Shown: positions 1 to 11,657, numbered from the stretch's first letter. The stretch is DNA of 64,000 nucleotides from Serratia oryzae (GCF_001976145.1 NZ_MOXD01000001.1:434001-498000); one strand, 5' to 3'. Numbers and translations are program-made. The notes: generated by a model from the letters alone, not told the origin.

Positions 1-742
1 TACCGTCAGGTTCGACGGAAACCTTCACCGGCTCGTTGATGATCTGCACCCGCGTGCCTTGGGGGATCATATTGAACAAGGCTTCGATGTCGTCTGGACG
101 CAAGCGGATACAGCCGGAACTGACGCGCATGCCGATGCCAAAGTTGGCATTAGTACCGTGGATCAGGTATTGGCCATGCCCCATCGACAGGCGCAAGGCA
201 AACAGCCCCATCGGGTTCTCTGGCCCAGCCGGGATCACCGCCGGAAGTATTTCGCCTTTAGCCGCATAGCGTTTACGGATGTTGGCCGTTGGCGTCCAGG
301 TTGGGTTCGGGATCTTCTGGCTGACCGACGTCACCTGCAGCGGGGTGTTCATTCCTGTCTGGCCAATGCCGATCGGATAGACGATAACCTTGTCTTCCCC
401 TTTCGGATAGTAGTACAAACGCAGCTCTGCCAGGTTAACCACTATCCCTTCGCGTGGCGTATCCGGCAGCAGCATTTGGGTTGGGATCGTCAGCGTTGAC
501 CCCGGCGTTGGCAGATAGGGATCGGTACCCGGGTTAGCTTCGAGCATCCCCAGCAGGCCTATCTTGTATTCAGCGGCAATCATCTCAAGCGAGCGCCCAT
601 CGTTCGGCACCTGATAAATAATATTTTCACCAATCAGGCGGCTACCTGCTGGCGGCAATGGATATTCGTTCGCGCTGGCAGCCTGGATGCCTGTCAGCGC
701 GGTGGCGAAAAACATGCCTAGTAGAGTCAACGTACGTTTCAT
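1..742 (-). CDS. ldtE: L,D-transpeptidase LdtE (YnhG-like), 3' end outside window
   Basis: About 247 N-terminal residues are present and the C-terminus runs off the left edge. The product begins with a signal peptide ([16 protein letters not shown]...), then a LysM-like segment near residues 35-80, then a YkuD catalytic domain. The active-site block contains [10 protein letters not shown] followed by SSGCIRL, which supplies the catalytic His and the nucleophilic Cys. Enzymes of this family act in the periplasm, forming 3-3 peptidoglycan crosslinks or attaching Braun lipoprotein; E. coli LdtE is a crosslinking member. It lies downstream of sufE on the same strand, as in E. coli. The ATG at 742 was chosen because the signal peptide starts there. 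Assignment to LdtE rather than a paralogue rests on this context. Confidence 0.88.
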   Translation of the reverse strand, partial: MKRTLTLLGMFFATALTGIQAASANEYPLPPAGSRLIGENIIYQVPNDGRSLEMIAAEYKIGLLGMLEANPGTDPYLPTPGSTLTIPTQMLLPDTPREGIVVNLAELRLYYYPKGEDKVIVYPIGIGQTGMNTPLQVTSVSQKIPNPTWTPTANIRKRYAAKGEILPAVIPAGPENPMGLFALRLSMGHGQYLIHGTNANFGIGMRVSSGCIRLRPDDIEALFNMIPQGTRVQIINEPVKVSVEPDG

Positions 743-1066
743 TCTCATCCCTATTCTTAATTACACCTTCGAATCTGCGCCCACAGGGCAGCAAAAACTT
801 TAGGTATACAGTTCAATCACAAGAGTATCTGGCGCTTGCCGGTGGGTAAATCGGATAAATGCTCGAACAATACTAGCAAGAACGGGGGTAAAGGCAATAA
901 GTTGTCTAAAAATCAACACGTTATAACACAATCCATACGTCAGATTGTCAACGAAACGTCAATGACTAACTTGCTGAAATACCACTGATTTAGCCGAGGT
1001 AAACGGAGGATTTATCAGGATTGTAAAGGCTCATTGACATTAATATCTGCTCAATGAACCTGGATA
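743..1066. other. sufE-ldtE intergenic region
   Basis: These 324 bases between two minus-strand genes show no convincing ORF and no hairpin followed by a T-run. They presumably hold the ldtE promoter. No specific site could be assigned. Confidence 0.5.
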
Positions 1067-1483
1067 TTAGGCTAACTGCGCGGCGCGGCTGCGAATAGCG
1101 CGGATCATCGCCTCAAGCCCCTGAGACCGGGAAGGCGTCAAATGCTGGCTAAGCGCCAGTTCAGCGAAGAATGGCCGCACGTCCAGATCGATAATCTGTT
1201 GCGCCGTAAGCCGGTGATACAAAATAAAGACCACCGCCAGCAACCCCTTGACGATCGCAGCATCGCTGTCGCCATGAAACTCAACCCGCCCTTCGCCCGC
1301 ATCGCGCAGCACAATCCATACCTGGCTCTGGCAGCCAGCGATCAGATTACCCGCCCGCCGGTCGGTTTCTGCCAACGGCGGCAATTGATTGCCCAATTCG
1401 ATCACGTACAGGTACTTCTCTTCCCAATTCAGGCAACGGGAAAAATTACGCACCAGTTTATCTTTGTTCGGTAAGTTTGCCAT
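1067..1483 (-). CDS. sufE: Cysteine desulfuration protein SufE
   Basis: A 138-residue protein of normal length for SufE. It takes the persulfide sulfur from SufS and passes it to the SufBC2D scaffold in the cytosol. The acceptor cysteine is Cys51 in the conserved GCQSQVW motif. The start at 1483 is chosen over a longer reading frame because it matches the family N-terminus ([10 protein letters not shown]) and is preceded by a GAGGGAG ribosome site. It is the last suf gene and follows sufS after a 25-base gap, so it should be in the same transcript. Confidence 0.95.
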   Translation of the reverse strand: MANLPNKDKLVRNFSRCLNWEEKYLYVIELGNQLPPLAETDRRAGNLIAGCQSQVWIVLRDAGEGRVEFHGDSDAAIVKGLLAVVFILYHRLTAQQIIDLDVRPFFAELALSQHLTPSRSQGLEAMIRAIRSRAAQLA

Positions 1484-1508
1484 ACGGCTCCCTCTGTGAT
1501 GAAAGGCG

Positions 1509-2729
1509 TTAGCCAAGTAACCGCTGGATCCGTTGCAACCCGGCAACCAACCGATCCACCTCTTCCTGCGTGTTGTATAGCGCCAAAGAGGCACGACACA
1601 TGCTCGGCACGCCATAGAAGGCCATCAGCGGCATCGCACAGTGGTGCCCGGTACGAATGGCAATGCCGTACTGATCGAGAAAACTGCCCACGTCATAGGC
1701 ATGATGTTCACCCAAATTAAAAGCAATAACGCCCGCCCGCGCCGCTGGGCCATAAATCTTTAGCGCTGGCACCTGCTGCAGCGCCTCCAGCGCGTAGTGC
1801 ATCAGCGATTGTTCATAATCGTGGATCGCCTCCAGCCCCAGATCGTTCACATATTCAATCGCTGCCCCCAGTCCCATGATGCCCGCGCTGTTGGGCGACC
1901 CGGCTTCAAAACGCCACGGTGGTGCGGCAAAGGTGGTGCCTGCCGTCAGACTGACCTGCTGGATCATCGCGCCACCGCCTTCCCACGGCGGCATCTGTTC
2001 TAGCAACGCTTGCTTGCCGTATAAAATGCCGATGCCAGAAGGCCCGTAGAGCTTATGGCCGGAGAACGCATAGAAATCACAATCCAGCGCCCGGACGTCA
2101 ACCCGCTGGTGCATCACCGCCTGCGCACCGTCCACCAATACCTTCAACCCAGCGGCTTTAGCCACAGGAATGATGTCACTCAGCGGATTGACGGTGCCCA
2201 GCACATTAGAAATTTGAGCGATCGCCAGCAGGCGGGTAGAAGCGTCGATCAGGTGCGGTAACTGCGCCTGATCCAAGGTGCCATCCGGCTGCAGTGGCCA
2301 GACGCGCAGCTCAATACCGCGCTCCTGTGCCAGCATCTGCCAAGGCACAATGTTGGCGTGATGCTCCATTTCGGTGATGATGATACTGTCGCCCGCCGCC
2401 AGTAAATGGCGGCCAAAGCTGTTAGCCACCAGGTTGATGCCTTCGGTGGTGCCTTTCACAAACACGATCTCTTCTGCCGATGCCGCATTGATAAAGCTAG
2501 CTACCTGCGCGCGCACCGCTTCCATCTGCTGCGTCGCTTCCGCACTCAAGGTATGTATGCCACGGTGCACGGCGGCGTAGCCGTGGCGATAAAAATCCAG
2601 TTCGCGGTCAATCACCGTCTGCGGTTTCTGCGCGCTGGCGGCGCTGTCCAGATAGGCCAGCGGTTGCCCGTTCACTTCGCGTGCCAGCAAAGGGAAATCG
2701 CTGCGCACCCGCTCCAGGGGGTAACTCAT
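1509..2729 (-). CDS. sufS: Cysteine desulfurase SufS
   Basis: A 406-residue PLP-dependent class V aminotransferase-fold enzyme. It converts cysteine to alanine and leaves a persulfide on its active-site cysteine. The PLP lysine is Lys226 in SGHKLYG and the persulfide cysteine is Cys364 in RTGHHCAMP; this short active-site loop is the type II (SufS/CsdA) form that depends on a sulfur acceptor such as SufE, the neighbouring gene. Its ATG overlaps the sufD stop by 4 bases (ATGA), indicating translational coupling. Length and motifs are typical. Confidence 0.97.
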   Translation of the reverse strand: MSYPLERVRSDFPLLAREVNGQPLAYLDSAASAQKPQTVIDRELDFYRHGYAAVHRGIHTLSAEATQQMEAVRAQVASFINAASAEEIVFVKGTTEGINLVANSFGRHLLAAGDSIIITEMEHHANIVPWQMLAQERGIELRVWPLQPDGTLDQAQLPHLIDASTRLLAIAQISNVLGTVNPLSDIIPVAKAAGLKVLVDGAQAVMHQRVDVRALDCDFYAFSGHKLYGPSGIGILYGKQALLEQMPPWEGGGAMIQQVSLTAGTTFAAPPWRFEAGSPNSAGIMGLGAAIEYVNDLGLEAIHDYEQSLMHYALEALQQVPALKIYGPAARAGVIAFNLGEHHAYDVGSFLDQYGIAIRTGHHCAMPLMAFYGVPSMCRASLALYNTQEEVDRLVAGLQRIQRLLG

Positions 2730-4000
2730 GCGCCCTCCTTTGGCAGGCGTTCAGCAATGCGTGCCAACACCTGGGCACGCACGATCGGGTTGACAATCCC
2801 TTCAGTCAGTTCAGCGGCGAAGGCAAAAATGATCATCCTCTGTGCCGCCTGTTGATCAATCCCGCGCGATTGCAGGTAGAACAGTTGTTCGCCATCAATG
2901 CGCCCCACGGTAGCACCATGGCTACACTTGACGTCATCCGCATAGATCTCCAACTGCGGTTTGGTGTCCACCTCTGCCACTTTCCCTAACAACAGGTTAT
3001 GGTTGGTCATCTGACCATCGGTTTTTATCGCGTGTGGGGCCACTTTGATCATGCCGTTGAACACCGCCTTGGCGCGATCGCTCACCACCGTTTTATGCAA
3101 CTGGCGGCTTTCGCCATAGCCGCGGTTGTGTTCCAGATAGGTTCGGGTATCACACACCTCTTTCCCCACCGGCAGCACCAAGCTGTTGAACACCAGATTA
3201 GCCCCTTCACCATTCAACTGCGCGCTGGTGTTATGACGAGTCAGCCCCGCGCCAAGCAGGAAGCTGTCACTTTTTACCCGCGCATCTCGGCCAACCTGCA
3301 GATCGTTATGCGCAAAGTGAAAACTGGCCTGGTTTTCAAACGCCAGTTTGCAATGCTGTAACACCGCGTTGTCGCCAATCGTCGCGGTCAGGCGTGTGCC
3401 GGTAAAATGAGCCGCTGGACCGAGGCTGACATAGTGCTCGATCACTTCCGCCTGCGCACCCGATGCGATATCCAGGTGGTGCCGGTGATACAGGGTATTC
3501 ACTTCTCCTTCATCATCACGCCCAGCGCTGATATGCAGCAAATAGAGCGGTTTGCCGGGCACTTTCCCGGCCGGCAGGCGGATCACGCGGGTTTCCTGCG
3601 CCAGGCTTTCGGTCAGATGCAGAAAAATCTCCGGCTGAATCGGCTCCGGCAGCGTGTGGGGTGCCTTCTCCAACTGGTAATCCCCCAAATCCTTGTCGCT
3701 CAACTGCGGGCAGAAACGCCCATCGATAAATACCAGGCGATAGGCGTCAATCTTCAGCGCCAGGGCATCGCGCTGGGCAGCACTGAAGGTTTTCCCCAGA
3801 GGTTCCACAAACTGTTGATCCAGCAAAGCGTCCAGCGGGGTATATTTCCAGTTTTCCTGCTTGCGAGTTGGCCAGCCAAGGCACAGAGCCTGCTGCCAAT
3901 GGGCCTGCGCGTGAGGAGAGAACTCGCCACCACGGGCAACGAACAGGTGGCGCATCTGCTGCAGCACCGGGGAATCATTGTTGCTCGGAAAGCCAGCCAT
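2726..4000 (-). CDS. sufD: Fe-S assembly scaffold subunit SufD
   Basis: A 424-residue SufB/SufD-family protein that forms the SufBC2D scaffold with SufB and the ATPase SufC. The C-terminal half has the repetitive beta-helix pattern of the family, including the [18 protein letters not shown] block that carries the conserved Cys-His region near residue 358. SufD is needed for iron acquisition in the known E. coli complex. The gene overlaps sufC by 26 bases at its start and sufS by 4 bases at its end, so sufCDS are tightly coupled. Confidence 0.96.
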   Translation of the reverse strand: MAGFPSNNDSPVLQQMRHLFVARGGEFSPHAQAHWQQALCLGWPTRKQENWKYTPLDALLDQQFVEPLGKTFSAAQRDALALKIDAYRLVFIDGRFCPQLSDKDLGDYQLEKAPHTLPEPIQPEIFLHLTESLAQETRVIRLPAGKVPGKPLYLLHISAGRDDEGEVNTLYHRHHLDIASGAQAEVIEHYVSLGPAAHFTGTRLTATIGDNAVLQHCKLAFENQASFHFAHNDLQVGRDARVKSDSFLLGAGLTRHNTSAQLNGEGANLVFNSLVLPVGKEVCDTRTYLEHNRGYGESRQLHKTVVSDRAKAVFNGMIKVAPHAIKTDGQMTNHNLLLGKVAEVDTKPQLEIYADDVKCSHGATVGRIDGEQLFYLQSRGIDQQAAQRMIIFAFAAELTEGIVNPIVRAQVLARIAERLPKEGA

Positions 4001-4721
4001 AGCCCTGCTCCTCCAGCTGTTTCACCAACGAGAAATCACCCGATTTAACGATGCGCCCTTGAGAAAGAACATGCACATAGTCCGGCTGGATATAATCCAG
4101 AATACGCTGGTAGTGAGTGACGATGATAAAAGCGCGCTGGCCGTCGCGCAGCGAGTTAACGCCGTTGGCGACAATCTTTAACGCATCAATATCCAGCCCG
4201 GAATCGGTTTCATCAAGGATGCACAAATCCGGCTCCAGCGCCGCCATTTGCAGGATATCGTTACGTTTCTTCTCGCCGCCGGAAAAGCCGACGTTTACCG
4301 AGCGGGTCAGCAGATCGGCGGGCATACTCAGCAAGGCGATTTTCTGTTCAATAAAGTCGGCAAAGTCGAAGCGATCGAGCGCCTCTTGCCCACGGTATTT
4401 GCGCACCGCATTAACCGAGGTTTGCAGGAAGAAATGATTACTGACGCCGGGGATCTCAACCGGATACTGAAACGCCAGAAAAATCCCTTCTCCGGCACGA
4501 TCTTCAGGCGCCAGCACCAGCAGATCTTTACCTTTGAAGGCCACGTTACCGGCGCTCACCTGATACTCTTCACGCCCGGCCAGCGTGGCGGCCAGCGTAC
4601 TTTTGCCCGAGCCGTTCGGGCCCATGATGGCATGAACTTCACCCGGCTTAATTTCCAGGTTCAGGCCCTTGAGGATCTCATTGCCTTCTGCGCTAACGTG
4701 CAAATTTTTGATGCTTAACAT
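3975..4721 (-). CDS. sufC: Fe-S assembly ATPase SufC
   Basis: A 248-residue ABC-type ATPase without membrane domains. It shows Walker A GPNGSGKST (34-42), the signature FSGGEKKRND and Walker B CILDETDSGLD. SufC dimerises on the SufBD heterodimer, and ATP hydrolysis drives the conformational change needed for cluster assembly. It is placed between sufB and sufD as in other enterobacteria, 21 bases after sufB. Glu follows the Walker B Asp with the extra D of the SufC subfamily (DETDSG). Confidence 0.97.
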   Translation of the reverse strand: MLSIKNLHVSAEGNEILKGLNLEIKPGEVHAIMGPNGSGKSTLAATLAGREEYQVSAGNVAFKGKDLLVLAPEDRAGEGIFLAFQYPVEIPGVSNHFFLQTSVNAVRKYRGQEALDRFDFADFIEQKIALLSMPADLLTRSVNVGFSGGEKKRNDILQMAALEPDLCILDETDSGLDIDALKIVANGVNSLRDGQRAFIIVTHYQRILDYIQPDYVHVLSQGRIVKSGDFSLVKQLEEQGYGWLSEQQ

Positions 4722-4742
4722 GCTGTATCCTCATTGGCGTGC

Positions 4743-6257
4743 TTAGCCGACGCTATGTTCCAGGCTGATCGCCAGCAGTTTTTGTGCCTCAACGGCAAAC
4801 TCCAACGGCAGTTCGGAGAACACATCCTTGCAGAATCCATTGACGATCATCGAGATAGCATCATCTTCACTGATGCCTCGTTGCAGACAATAAAATAGCT
4901 GGTCGTCACCAATCTTCGAGGTGGTCGCTTCATGCTCCAACTGGGCGCTGTTATTGCGCACTTCCACATACGGGAAGGTATGCGCGCCACTATCCGGCCC
5001 GATCAGCATGGAGTCGCACTGGGTAAAATTGCGCGCGTTTTCTGCCCCAGGCAGGATCTTCACCAGCCCGCGATAGGTATTCTGGCTGTGCCCGGCGGAG
5101 ATCCCTTTGGCAATAATGGTGGACTTGGTATTTTTGCCGATATGGATCATCTTGGTGCCGGTATCCGCCTGCTGACGGCCGTTGGTCAAGGCCACTGAGA
5201 AAAATTCACCGATGGAGTTGTCACCTTGCAGGATCACGCTGGGGTATTTCCAGGTGATCGCCGAGCCGGTTTCCGACTGCGTCCACGACATTTTGGAACC
5301 CGCCCCTTCACACAATGCGCGCTTGGTGACAAAGTTCAGAATGCCGCCCTGGCTTTCGCCACCGGCAAACCAGTTCTGCACCGTGGAGTATTTCACCTCG
5401 GCGTCTTTATGCAGGATCACCTCCACCACCGCCGCGTGCAGCTGATAGCTGTCGCGCACCGGCGCTGAGCACCCCTCAATGTAGCTGACGTAACTGCCTT
5501 CATCGGCGATCAGGATAGTGCGTTCGAACTGGCCGGTCTTGGCCGCGTTGATGCGAAAATACGTGGAGAGCTCCATCGGGCAGCGAACGCCTTTCGGCAC
5601 ATAGACAAAGGTGCCGTCGGAAGCCACCGCAGCGTTAAGCGCGGCAAAAAAGTTGTCATTATGCGGCACCACGCGGCCAAGGTATTTGCGCACCAGATCT
5701 GGATGCTGTTGAATCGCCTCACCGAGCGAGCAGAAAATCACGCCGCTTTCCGCCAGCTTGGCTCGATAGGTCGTGGCCACGGAAACCGAGTCAAAGATGG
5801 CGTCCACCGCCACCTCGCTGCCTTCACGCACCGGCACGCCCAGCTGATTGAACGCCAGTTCCACTTCGCTGGTCAGATAACTGTTTTCCACCACCGCACC
5901 GGGTTGCTGTTCTGCCCCCGGCTGAGAATCGCAGGTATCATCACAATGGCCGCAGGAAGGGGCCGAGTAATAGCTGTAATCCTGATAGTTCAGAGCGTCA
6001 TAGTGGGCTTTCAGCCAATGCGGCTCGTCCATTTGCAGCCAGGCACGGTAAGCCTCCAGACGGAACGCCAGCATCCACTCGGGCTCATTGCGCTTGGCAG
6101 AAATAGCGCGCACCACCTCTTCATTGATGCCCTTGGCTAACTCATCGGTGGCCAACTGGGTGAAAAAACCTTCCTTGTAACGCCCGTCGCTGACCCAAGC
6201 CTGTACATCATAAGTAACGTCTACCTTGCTTCGCGTCATGTTGGTTGCATCGCTCAA
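4743..6257 (-). CDS. sufB: Fe-S assembly scaffold subunit SufB
   Basis: A 504-residue scaffold protein on which the nascent Fe-S cluster is built and which receives sulfur from SufE. The C-terminal core is strongly conserved, including [11 protein letters not shown] with the cysteine equivalent to E. coli Cys405. A Cys-rich stretch (CGHCDDTCD, about residue 103) lies in the N-terminal region. The ATG overlaps the sufA stop by 4 bases. Length is close to the roughly 495 residues of E. coli SufB. Confidence 0.97.
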   Translation of the reverse strand: MSDATNMTRSKVDVTYDVQAWVSDGRYKEGFFTQLATDELAKGINEEVVRAISAKRNEPEWMLAFRLEAYRAWLQMDEPHWLKAHYDALNYQDYSYYSAPSCGHCDDTCDSQPGAEQQPGAVVENSYLTSEVELAFNQLGVPVREGSEVAVDAIFDSVSVATTYRAKLAESGVIFCSLGEAIQQHPDLVRKYLGRVVPHNDNFFAALNAAVASDGTFVYVPKGVRCPMELSTYFRINAAKTGQFERTILIADEGSYVSYIEGCSAPVRDSYQLHAAVVEVILHKDAEVKYSTVQNWFAGGESQGGILNFVTKRALCEGAGSKMSWTQSETGSAITWKYPSVILQGDNSIGEFFSVALTNGRQQADTGTKMIHIGKNTKSTIIAKGISAGHSQNTYRGLVKILPGAENARNFTQCDSMLIGPDSGAHTFPYVEVRNNSAQLEHEATTSKIGDDQLFYCLQRGISEDDAISMIVNGFCKDVFSELPLEFAVEAQKLLAISLEHSVG

Positions 6258-6625
6258 ACGCCAAAGCTCTCACCACACCCGCAGGCGTTCTGAGCTTTAG
6301 GGTTATTGAATTTGAAGATCTGATTCAGCCCATCACGGACAAAATCCACCGTGGTTCCATCAATAAACGGCATGGCTTTCAGTGGCACATACAGCACCGC
6401 GCCATCACGTTCAAAACGCAGATCGTCCGCGGCGGGCTCACGGGTCAGATCCAGCACATAGGCAAAACCGGCACAACCTGACTGTTTCACTCCAAGCCGC
6501 AACCCCAACACCTGTGCGTCCTGCTGCATTAATTTGCTAATCTGCTTCACTGCGCTGTCACTGAGCGAAATCCCCTGCCAGACCTGGTCTGCCAAAGAGA
6601 AAGTACCGACATTTTCCGTTTGCAT
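6254..6625 (-). CDS. sufA: A-type Fe-S carrier SufA
   Basis: A 123-residue HesB/IscA-family carrier, first gene of the suf operon. The three cluster-binding cysteines are in SGCAGF and the C-terminal NACGCGESF. SufA takes clusters from SufBC2D to apoproteins. It is preceded by a roughly 200-base AT-rich region expected to hold the iron- and oxidative-stress-responsive promoter. It overlaps sufB by 4 bases. Confidence 0.96.
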   Translation of the reverse strand: MQTENVGTFSLADQVWQGISLSDSAVKQISKLMQQDAQVLGLRLGVKQSGCAGFAYVLDLTREPAADDLRFERDGAVLYVPLKAMPFIDGTTVDFVRDGLNQIFKFNNPKAQNACGCGESFGV

Positions 6626-6740
6626 AAATTTGCCTCACCGTTGTGTTTCACCACAGCCAATTGAACATAGATATAAAATACCTATTTATGCATTTTATCT
6701 GTCGCAAAAATGCGCTTTTCTGTTTTAAGTTTAGTCGTTA
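6626..6740 (-). promoter_or_regulatory. suf operon promoter region with inverted repeat
   Basis: The AT-rich stretch upstream of sufA includes an imperfect inverted repeat (GATATAAAAT at 6670-6679 and ATTTTATC at 6692-6699). In E. coli this region is controlled by Fur, IscR, OxyR and IHF. I could not fit a clean Fur or IscR consensus here, so only the region and the inverted repeat are reported. Confidence 0.4.
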
Positions 6741-6804
6741 CTGAATTTTTTGAGCCGCCGGTGAGCAAATGGGCAGCAGGAGGAAGAAAAGCGTGGGCTG
6801 AATG

Positions 6805-6827
6805 GCCCGCAGGTCGGCTCTGCGGGC
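6805..6827. terminator. Hairpin downstream of menI
   Basis: A 7-bp perfect stem (GCCCGCA / TGCGGGC) with a 9-base loop lies just after the menI stop codon. There is no T-run on the minus strand, so it may stabilise the 3' end rather than act as a strong intrinsic terminator. Confidence 0.4.
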
Positions 6828-6834
6828 ACAAGGA

Positions 6835-7251
6835 TTAATCAATAACTGCCGTAGTAAGGCGAGAGGTGCAGCACAGACGATCGCGCTCGTCGAAAATTTC
6901 GATCTGCCAGACCTGATTACGGCGGCCCGCGTGCAATGCACGGCAAACACCGCGCACCTGCCCGGCAAACACCGCCCGAATATGGTTGGCGTTGATTTCC
7001 AACCCAACCACCTTTTGCTCCCCTTCGGTACAGAGGTAACCGGCCATGGATCCCATCGACTCCGCCAGCACCACCGAAGCCCCACCGTGCAGCAGGCCGA
7101 ACGGTTGCGTAGTGCGATGATCAACCGGCATCACCGCCTCCAGGTAATCATCCTCAAGGCGGGTAAACAGGATCCCCACATGCCCGACCATGCACCCTTC
7201 ACCGGTGCGGTTGAGCTGTTCCAGCGTTGCTTCACGTTTCCACAATTTCAC
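6835..7251 (-). CDS. menI: 1,4-dihydroxy-2-naphthoyl-CoA hydrolase MenI
   Basis: A 138-residue hotdog-fold thioesterase of the YdiI/PaaI type, which hydrolyses DHNA-CoA in menaquinone synthesis. The family core [17 protein letters not shown] holds the catalytic glutamate region. A GTG start at 7251 is chosen: it gives the expected N-terminus ([14 protein letters not shown]), has a GGAG site at the right spacing, and overlaps the ydiJ stop as GTGA. An upstream in-frame extension has no family similarity. Coupling to ydiJ and proximity to sufA match E. coli order. Confidence 0.92.
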   Translation of the reverse strand: MKLWKREATLEQLNRTGEGCMVGHVGILFTRLEDDYLEAVMPVDHRTTQPFGLLHGGASVVLAESMGSMAGYLCTEGEQKVVGLEINANHIRAVFAGQVRGVCRALHAGRRNQVWQIEIFDERDRLCCTSRLTTAVID

Positions 7252-10200
7252 GCCATTATCTCCAGAAGAGCCTGTAACGGATGCCGCACGCCATTGCCTT
7301 CGATGCGTTTCACCTGGCTGCGGCAGGAATAACCGGTCGCCAAGCAACGTTGCCGTGGCAAACGTTGCAGCGCCTGGTGCCAAGAGAGTTCATAAATCCC
7401 CAAGGAATTCTGCAGATTCTTGGCCTCATGGCCGTAGGTTCCCGCCATGCCGCAACAGCCGACGCTGACGTTCTCCAGTTTTGCACCAAAACGGCCAAAT
7501 ATCGCAGCCCACTGCTGGGTGCTGGCTGGCAGCGCCGTGGTTTCGGTACAGTGGCCAAACAGATACCAGACCTCCCCCGTTGCCGCTTGTTCCGGGCGAT
7601 CGGCCAACAACTGCTGCAACCACTCGTGCACCAACTGCACCTGGAAACTGCCGCGGGCAGCGCCGAGTATTTCTTGGTATTCATCGCGATAGCATAATAC
7701 CAAGGCCGGATCGACCCCCACCATCGGCATACCGAGCTTCGCTACACGGTTGAGGAAGTCGGCCGTTTTACGCGCCGTCTTGGCAAAGCGAGCCAGGAAC
7801 CCTTTGATATGCTGTGCTTTACCGTTGGGCGAGAATGGCAGCAATACCGGTTGGTAGCCCAGCTTTTCCACCAGCCGCACAAAGTCTGCCACCACCTGCG
7901 CGTCGTAGTAGCTGGTAAAGGGATCCTGGACGATCAGCACATGCTGTTCACGCTGTGCCTCGCTCAAGGCCTCAAGCTGTTCCAGCGTCATGGTAAAAGC
8001 ACGGTGGCCGGAAAGCTGCTGACGCAAGGTCGGGCTGGAAAGCAGCGGCAAATCCACCATGCCGATCGTGCTGCGGCTCAGGTTGCGCACCCACGGCTGT
8101 TTAAAGAAAAAGTTGAACACCTTCGGCGCTTTGGCCATCAGTGGCGTGTAGCTTTCGACACCGGCGACCATGTAATCGCGCGCCGGGCGCAGGTAACGGG
8201 TGTGATAAAGCTGCAGGAAACGGGAACGGAAGCCTGGTACGTCGATCTTGATCGGGCACTGGGTCGAACAGGCTTTACAGGCCAGGCAGCCGGACATGGC
8301 CTCTTTCACTTCATGCGAGAAATCATACTCACCTTTACCCGCACGCCAGCTATTGCGGGTTTTCTCGATCACACTGCGGAAACTCAGGCGCTGCTGTGGC
8401 AGTTGCTGCTCCAGCGCTACCGGATCGACGCCCTGCTCGGCCAACAAACGCAGCCACTCTCGCACCAATGCCGCACGGCCTTTTGGCGAGTGAATGCGGT
8501 TACCGGTAATCTTCATCGACGGGCACATCGGGCTGCGCGTATCAAAGTTGAAGCACAGGCCGTTGCCGTTACACTCCAGCGCACCACGGAACGAAGTGCG
8601 AACATCAAGCGGAATGCGGCGATCCAACGTGCCGCGTTTGGCGGCATCCACCTTCATCATCGGCTCATCCACACCGATTGGCGGGCAGATTTTGCCCGGG
8701 TTGAGACGGTTCAGCGGATCAAACGCGGTCTTGATGCGGCGCAACTCCTCATACAGCACGTCACCAAAGAAGGCCGGGCTGTACTCCGCACGGAAGCCTT
8801 TACCGTGCTCGCCCCACAGCAACCCGCCGTATTTGGCGGTGAGGGCCACCACCCGATCGGAGATTTCCTTCATCAGCACTTCTTGCTGCGGATCGCACAT
8901 ATCCAACGCCGGGCGCACATGCAGCACCCCTGCATCGACGTGGCCAAACATGCCGTAGCTCAGGTTGTGGCTGTCGAGCAACTGGCGGAATTCGGTAATG
9001 TAATCGGCCAGATGCTGCGGCGGCACGCAGGTATCTTCGGCAAACGGAATCGGCTTGGCCTGCCCTTTGGCGTTACCCAGCAGCCCAACAGCCTTTTTGC
9101 GCATATTGTAGATACGCTCGATACCAGTGAGGTCGCTACAAATCTGGTAGCCAATCACCCCAGATTGTTGCCTGGCGATCAAATCGTCCAGGCGTTCACA
9201 CAGCGCCGCCATCTGGCCGTCGATCAGCGCTTGATCGTCACCGGCAAACTCAACGATGTTCAGCCCGAGCATCTCTTTATCCGGCACGTTGGTGATCAAC
9301 TCGCTGACTGAATGCCAGACGATATCCTCACGCGCCAGATTGAGCACCTTGGAATCGATGGTTTCTACCGACAGCGCTTTGGCCTCCACCATCACCGGCG
9401 CATTGCGCAGTGCAGAGTCGAAAGAGTCATATTTGATGTTAACCAGGCGGCGCACTTTCGGCAGCGGCGTAATATCCAGCCGCGCTTCGGTGATAAACGC
9501 CAGCGTGCCTTCGGCCCCGGTAAGGATGCGCGTCAGATCGAAGGTTTGCAGATCGTCGCTCAGCACATGGCGCAAATCGTAACCGGTGAGAAAGCGGTTA
9601 AGCTTAGGGAATTTTTCCAGGATCAGCGCGCGCTGTTCTCGGCAACGGTTGAGCACCGTGGCATAAATACGCCCTTCCGGCGTATCTTCCTGGGCAATCG
9701 TTTCCGCCAGCGGCGTCGGCATGGCGCGAGTATCAATCATCTCTCCCCCCAGCAACACCGCCCGCAGCCCGAGCACGTGATCCGAGGTTTTGCCATACAC
9801 CAGTGAACCCTGGCCGGAGGCGTCGGTATTGATCATCCCGCCAAGCGTGGCGCGGTTGCTGGTGGAAAGCTCAGGAGAGAAGAAATAGCCGAACGGCCGC
9901 AGATACTGGTTAAGTTGGTCTTTAATCACCCCGGCTTCAACCCGTACCCAGCCCTGTTCAACATTGATATCCAAAATGCGGTTCATATAGCGCGACATGT
10001 CAACCACAATGCCGCTATTCAGCGCTTGGCCGTTAGTGCCAGTGCCGCCACCGCGTGGGGTAAAAGCCAGCGCCTTGAAGCGCTCTTCTGCCGCCAAACG
10101 GGCCAGCAACGCCACATCGCTGGTTGAACGGGGGAACACCACCGCATCGGGCAGGAGTTGATAAATGCTGTTGTCTGTCGCCATGGTCAGGCGATCGGCA

Positions 10201-10304
10201 TAACTGGTGGCAGTATCGCCGCTGAATCCGTTCTGTTTTAACGCTTCCAAAAAATCGAGCACCCGTTGAACGAGACCAGGTGCCTGAGAAATCTGTGGGA
10301 TCAT
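7248..10304 (-). CDS. ydiJ: FAD/4Fe-4S oxidoreductase YdiJ
   Basis: A large fused oxidoreductase of 1018 residues. The N-terminal half is an FAD-linked oxidase of the GlcD/D-lactate dehydrogenase type, with FAD-loop [14 protein letters not shown] and metal/substrate motif [10 protein letters not shown]. The C-terminal half has two 4Fe-4S motifs ([10 protein letters not shown]...CPSMK and [12 protein letters not shown] near residue 675) and a CCG domain ([12 protein letters not shown]). YdiJ family members have been reported to oxidise D-2-hydroxyglutarate; this is from memory and not shown by the sequence. It is co-transcribed with menI through a 4-base overlap. Confidence 0.9.
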   Translation of the reverse strand: MIPQISQAPGLVQRVLDFLEALKQNGFSGDTATSYADRLTMATDNSIYQLLPDAVVFPRSTSDVALLARLAAEERFKALAFTPRGGGTGTNGQALNSGIVVDMSRYMNRILDINVEQGWVRVEAGVIKDQLNQYLRPFGYFFSPELSTSNRATLGGMINTDASGQGSLVYGKTSDHVLGLRAVLLGGEMIDTRAMPTPLAETIAQEDTPEGRIYATVLNRCREQRALILEKFPKLNRFLTGYDLRHVLSDDLQTFDLTRILTGAEGTLAFITEARLDITPLPKVRRLVNIKYDSFDSALRNAPVMVEAKALSVETIDSKVLNLAREDIVWHSVSELITNVPDKEMLGLNIVEFAGDDQALIDGQMAALCERLDDLIARQQSGVIGYQICSDLTGIERIYNMRKKAVGLLGNAKGQAKPIPFAEDTCVPPQHLADYITEFRQLLDSHNLSYGMFGHVDAGVLHVRPALDMCDPQQEVLMKEISDRVVALTAKYGGLLWGEHGKGFRAEYSPAFFGDVLYEELRRIKTAFDPLNRLNPGKICPPIGVDEPMMKVDAAKRGTLDRRIPLDVRTSFRGALECNGNGLCFNFDTRSPMCPSMKITGNRIHSPKGRAALVREWLRLLAEQGVDPVALEQQLPQQRLSFRSVIEKTRNSWRAGKGEYDFSHEVKEAMSGCLACKACSTQCPIKIDVPGFRSRFLQLYHTRYLRPARDYMVAGVESYTPLMAKAPKVFNFFFKQPWVRNLSRSTIGMVDLPLLSSPTLRQQLSGHRAFTMTLEQLEALSEAQREQHVLIVQDPFTSYYDAQVVADFVRLVEKLGYQPVLLPFSPNGKAQHIKGFLARFAKTARKTADFLNRVAKLGMPMVGVDPALVLCYRDEYQEILGAARGSFQVQLVHEWLQQLLADRPEQAATGEVWYLFGHCTETTALPASTQQWAAIFGRFGAKLENVSVGCCGMAGTYGHEAKNLQNSLGIYELSWHQALQRLPRQRCLATGYSCRSQVKRIEGNGVRHPLQALLEIMA

Positions 10305-10549
10305 TCGCTTTTTTGACCCTGTTTGTCTAATTTTTAACTACTTAACCGGGCCTAGATGCAGACCCACCCCTATCTTTTATCGTCGGTAAAAACTAGCATA
10401 CTTCGTTTCGTGGAGGCACTCACATTATCACAAACTCACGGCAACAGAAGCGCCAGCGGCAAAACGTGCGCTTGGCTGTGAAAGTTGCCCGAAATGCTCC
10501 ATGATAACAAGGGATAGAAGATTTCACTGAATAGGATGAAAACGCATTC

Positions 10550-11650
10550 ATGACACAACCGCAACGCCACTATGACTTACCCACGATTATTTTTGGCGTG
10601 TTGTTTATTGCCATTATGATCGTCGCCAGTTTTTGGGTGGTTCAACCGTTTATTCTTGGCTTTGCCTGGGCTGGCATGGTGGTGATAGCAACCTGGCCGG
10701 TATTGATTAAAGTACAGCGCCTGCTGTGGGGCCGCCGCTCGCTGGCCGTCCTGATCATGACCATTCTGCTGATCCTGCTGTTTGTGCTGCCTATTTCGCT
10801 GCTGGTCAGCAGCGTTGTCGATAACAGCGCCCCCATCGTCTCCTGGGTGAATTCACCGGGTAAGGTCAGCATTCCCGATCTGGAGTGGTTACGCGCCATC
10901 CCGCTGATCGGCGACCGGGTGTATAACAGCTACCACCTGCTGGTGAGCACCGGCGGAACTGCGCTGATCGCCAAAGTGCAGCCTTACTTCGGCCAGACGG
11001 CAACCTGGTTTGTCACGCAGGCTGCGCATATTGGCCGCTTTCTGGTGCACTGTATGCTGATGGTGCTGTTTAGCGCCTTACTGTACGCACGCGGAGAACA
11101 AGTCGGGCTGGCTATCCGGCATTTTGCGGTGCGCCTAGGGGCCGAACGTGGCGATGCTGCCGTGCTGCTGGCCGGGCAAGCGATTCGTGCCGTAGCGTTA
11201 GGCGTGGTAGTAACGGCTCTGGTGCAATCGGTGCTGGGGGGGATTGGTCTGGCCGTTGCTGGCATTCCTGCCGCTACGCTGCTGACCGTGCTGATGTTTG
11301 TGTTCTGCGTGGCGCAGTTGGGGCCATTGCTGATCCTGATCCCAGCGATTATCTGGCTGTACTGGACCGGAGAAACCACCTGGGGCACCGTATTACTGAT
11401 CTGGAGCTGCGTGGTGGGCACCTTGGACAACTTCCTGCGCCCGGCGCTGATCCGCATGGGGGCCGATCTGCCATTGATTTTGATCTTATCCGGTGTCATC
11501 GGCGGCCTGCTGGCATTTGGTATGATTGGGCTGTTTATCGGCCCGGTGGTGCTGGCGGTTTCTTACCGTTTAGTCAGTGCCTGGGTTAATGAAGCACCGC
11601 AACCCAATCGCGATATAAAAGAAGTGGTCAAAGATTTAGAACAACTGTAA
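10550..11650 (+). CDS. ydiK: AI-2E family membrane protein YdiK
   Basis: A 366-residue polytopic inner-membrane protein of the AI-2E/PerM transporter family. Hydrophobic segments occur near residues 15-50, 60-85, 155-175, 205-275 and 290-345. The substrate of YdiK is unknown; other family members export autoinducer-2 or act as Na+/H+ exchangers. It is divergent from ydiJ over 245 bases and directly upstream of rprA, as in E. coli. The ATG at 10550 gives the family N-terminus; its ribosome site is weak. Confidence 0.88.
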   Translation: MTQPQRHYDLPTIIFGVLFIAIMIVASFWVVQPFILGFAWAGMVVIATWPVLIKVQRLLWGRRSLAVLIMTILLILLFVLPISLLVSSVVDNSAPIVSWVNSPGKVSIPDLEWLRAIPLIGDRVYNSYHLLVSTGGTALIAKVQPYFGQTATWFVTQAAHIGRFLVHCMLMVLFSALLYARGEQVGLAIRHFAVRLGAERGDAAVLLAGQAIRAVALGVVVTALVQSVLGGIGLAVAGIPAATLLTVLMFVFCVAQLGPLLILIPAIIWLYWTGETTWGTVLLIWSCVVGTLDNFLRPALIRMGADLPLILILSGVIGGLLAFGMIGLFIGPVVLAVSYRLVSAWVNEAPQPNRDIKEVVKDLEQL

Positions 11651-11657
11651 TCTCCCC

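Noticed and set aside
1484-1615. 44-residue N-terminal extension of SufE
   Set aside because: It overlaps the sufS coding end, lacks a ribosome site and is not part of the family.
6738-7124. 128-aa open frame on the minus strand overlapping menI in another frame
   Set aside because: It is a shadow of menI with no ribosome site and no family pattern.
7809-9311. 500-codon open frame on the plus strand opposite ydiJ
   Set aside because: Antisense shadow of the long GC-rich ydiJ gene; its His/Gln/Arg-rich composition is typical of such shadows.
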